From the NCBI GenBank assembly GCA_011620845.1, contig WOYJ01000168.1, forward strand, positions 1 to 14,381: a stretch of 14,381 bases of DNA, written 5' to 3'. Below, in pieces: positions 14,262 to 14,381 of this stretch. Position numbers and translations under genes: made by a program. The stretch's first letter is position 1, and every line of letters begins with the position of its first letter. The DNA is from Methanobacteriaceae archaeon. Its GTDB lineage: Archaea; Methanobacteriota; Methanobacteria; Methanobacteriales; Methanobacteriaceae. Below the pieces are notes generated by a model that did not search any database, was not told the origin of the DNA, and was given only the letters and a program-made list of their open reading frames with translations.

Positions 14262-14381
14262 CTATGATAATATATGTTTTCGTAAGTTTTTATTATTTTC
14301 TACCAGTTCAAAAAATAACACATAAAAAAGTAGGGGTTAGTATTAAATTAAAAGAAAAAGAATTATTTAGAATTAATGAAT
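14262..14381. other. AT-rich upstream region at the window edge
   Basis: No gene is seen here. On the minus strand there are two weak TATA-like stretches, CATATATTA (about 14264-14273) and AAAATAATAAAA (about 14288-14299), either of which could serve the gene starting at 14249. The second gives the more usual spacing. Confidence 0.3.

Noticed and set aside
1..14381. tRNA or rRNA genes
   Set aside because: No cloverleaf with a TTCRANN arm or rRNA-like stretch was found in the gaps; a covariance-model scan would be needed to exclude small RNAs.

Overview
The window reads as a chromosomal segment of a methanogenic archaeon of the Methanobacteriales, most likely Methanobacterium or a close relative. 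The visible support is AT-rich intergenic DNA with archaeal TATA-like boxes, GGTGA/GGAG ribosome binding sites, and a gene set typical of that group: a two-cluster ferredoxin-type DUF362 protein, GatA, a CbiA-like amidotransferase, an archaeal-type ornithine cyclodeaminase/alanine dehydrogenase, and a signal-bearing PQQ-type propeller. Genus assignment is inference; there is no rRNA or tRNA in the window. Thirteen protein genes were found, and no mobile element, CRISPR array or RNA gene.

Region 1 (84-4108, minus strand) is a compact exporter operon read right to left: a PadR-family regulator, a DrrA-like ABC ATPase, an ABC-2 permease (2 bp after the ATPase) and a secreted, C-terminally anchored eight-blade propeller. 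A perfect inverted repeat (TATATCAA-TTT-TTGATATA) sits where transcription should start and is a good candidate for the PadR operator. Region 2 (4281-6808, plus strand) holds a xylose-isomerase-like TIM-barrel protein overlapping by 11 bp a DUF362 iron-sulfur protein, then a TMEM175-like membrane protein. The last gene is bracketed by three copies of the palindrome TTCTAC(A/T)GTAGA(A).

Region 3 (6913-9495, minus strand) is a three-gene run: ornithine cyclodeaminase/alanine dehydrogenase-type enzyme, LysE-family exporter, and an unusual HAD protein related to soluble P-type-ATPase-like phosphatases. The first two suggest amino-acid homeostasis. Divergent from it is a DUF1624 membrane acyltransferase-like gene (9622-10398). 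Region 4 (10549-13506, plus strand) has gatA followed by a protein with a class I glutamine amidotransferase domain in front of a CbiA/CobB-like P-loop domain, the reverse of the usual domain order. The window closes with a minus-strand gene of unknown function (13581-14249).

The points most worth following are the reversed GATase/CbiA-like protein, the palindromes around the TMEM175-like gene, the PadR operator candidate, the propeller with N-glycosylation sequons repeated at exactly 40-residue spacing, and short tandem repeats in several intergenic gaps.
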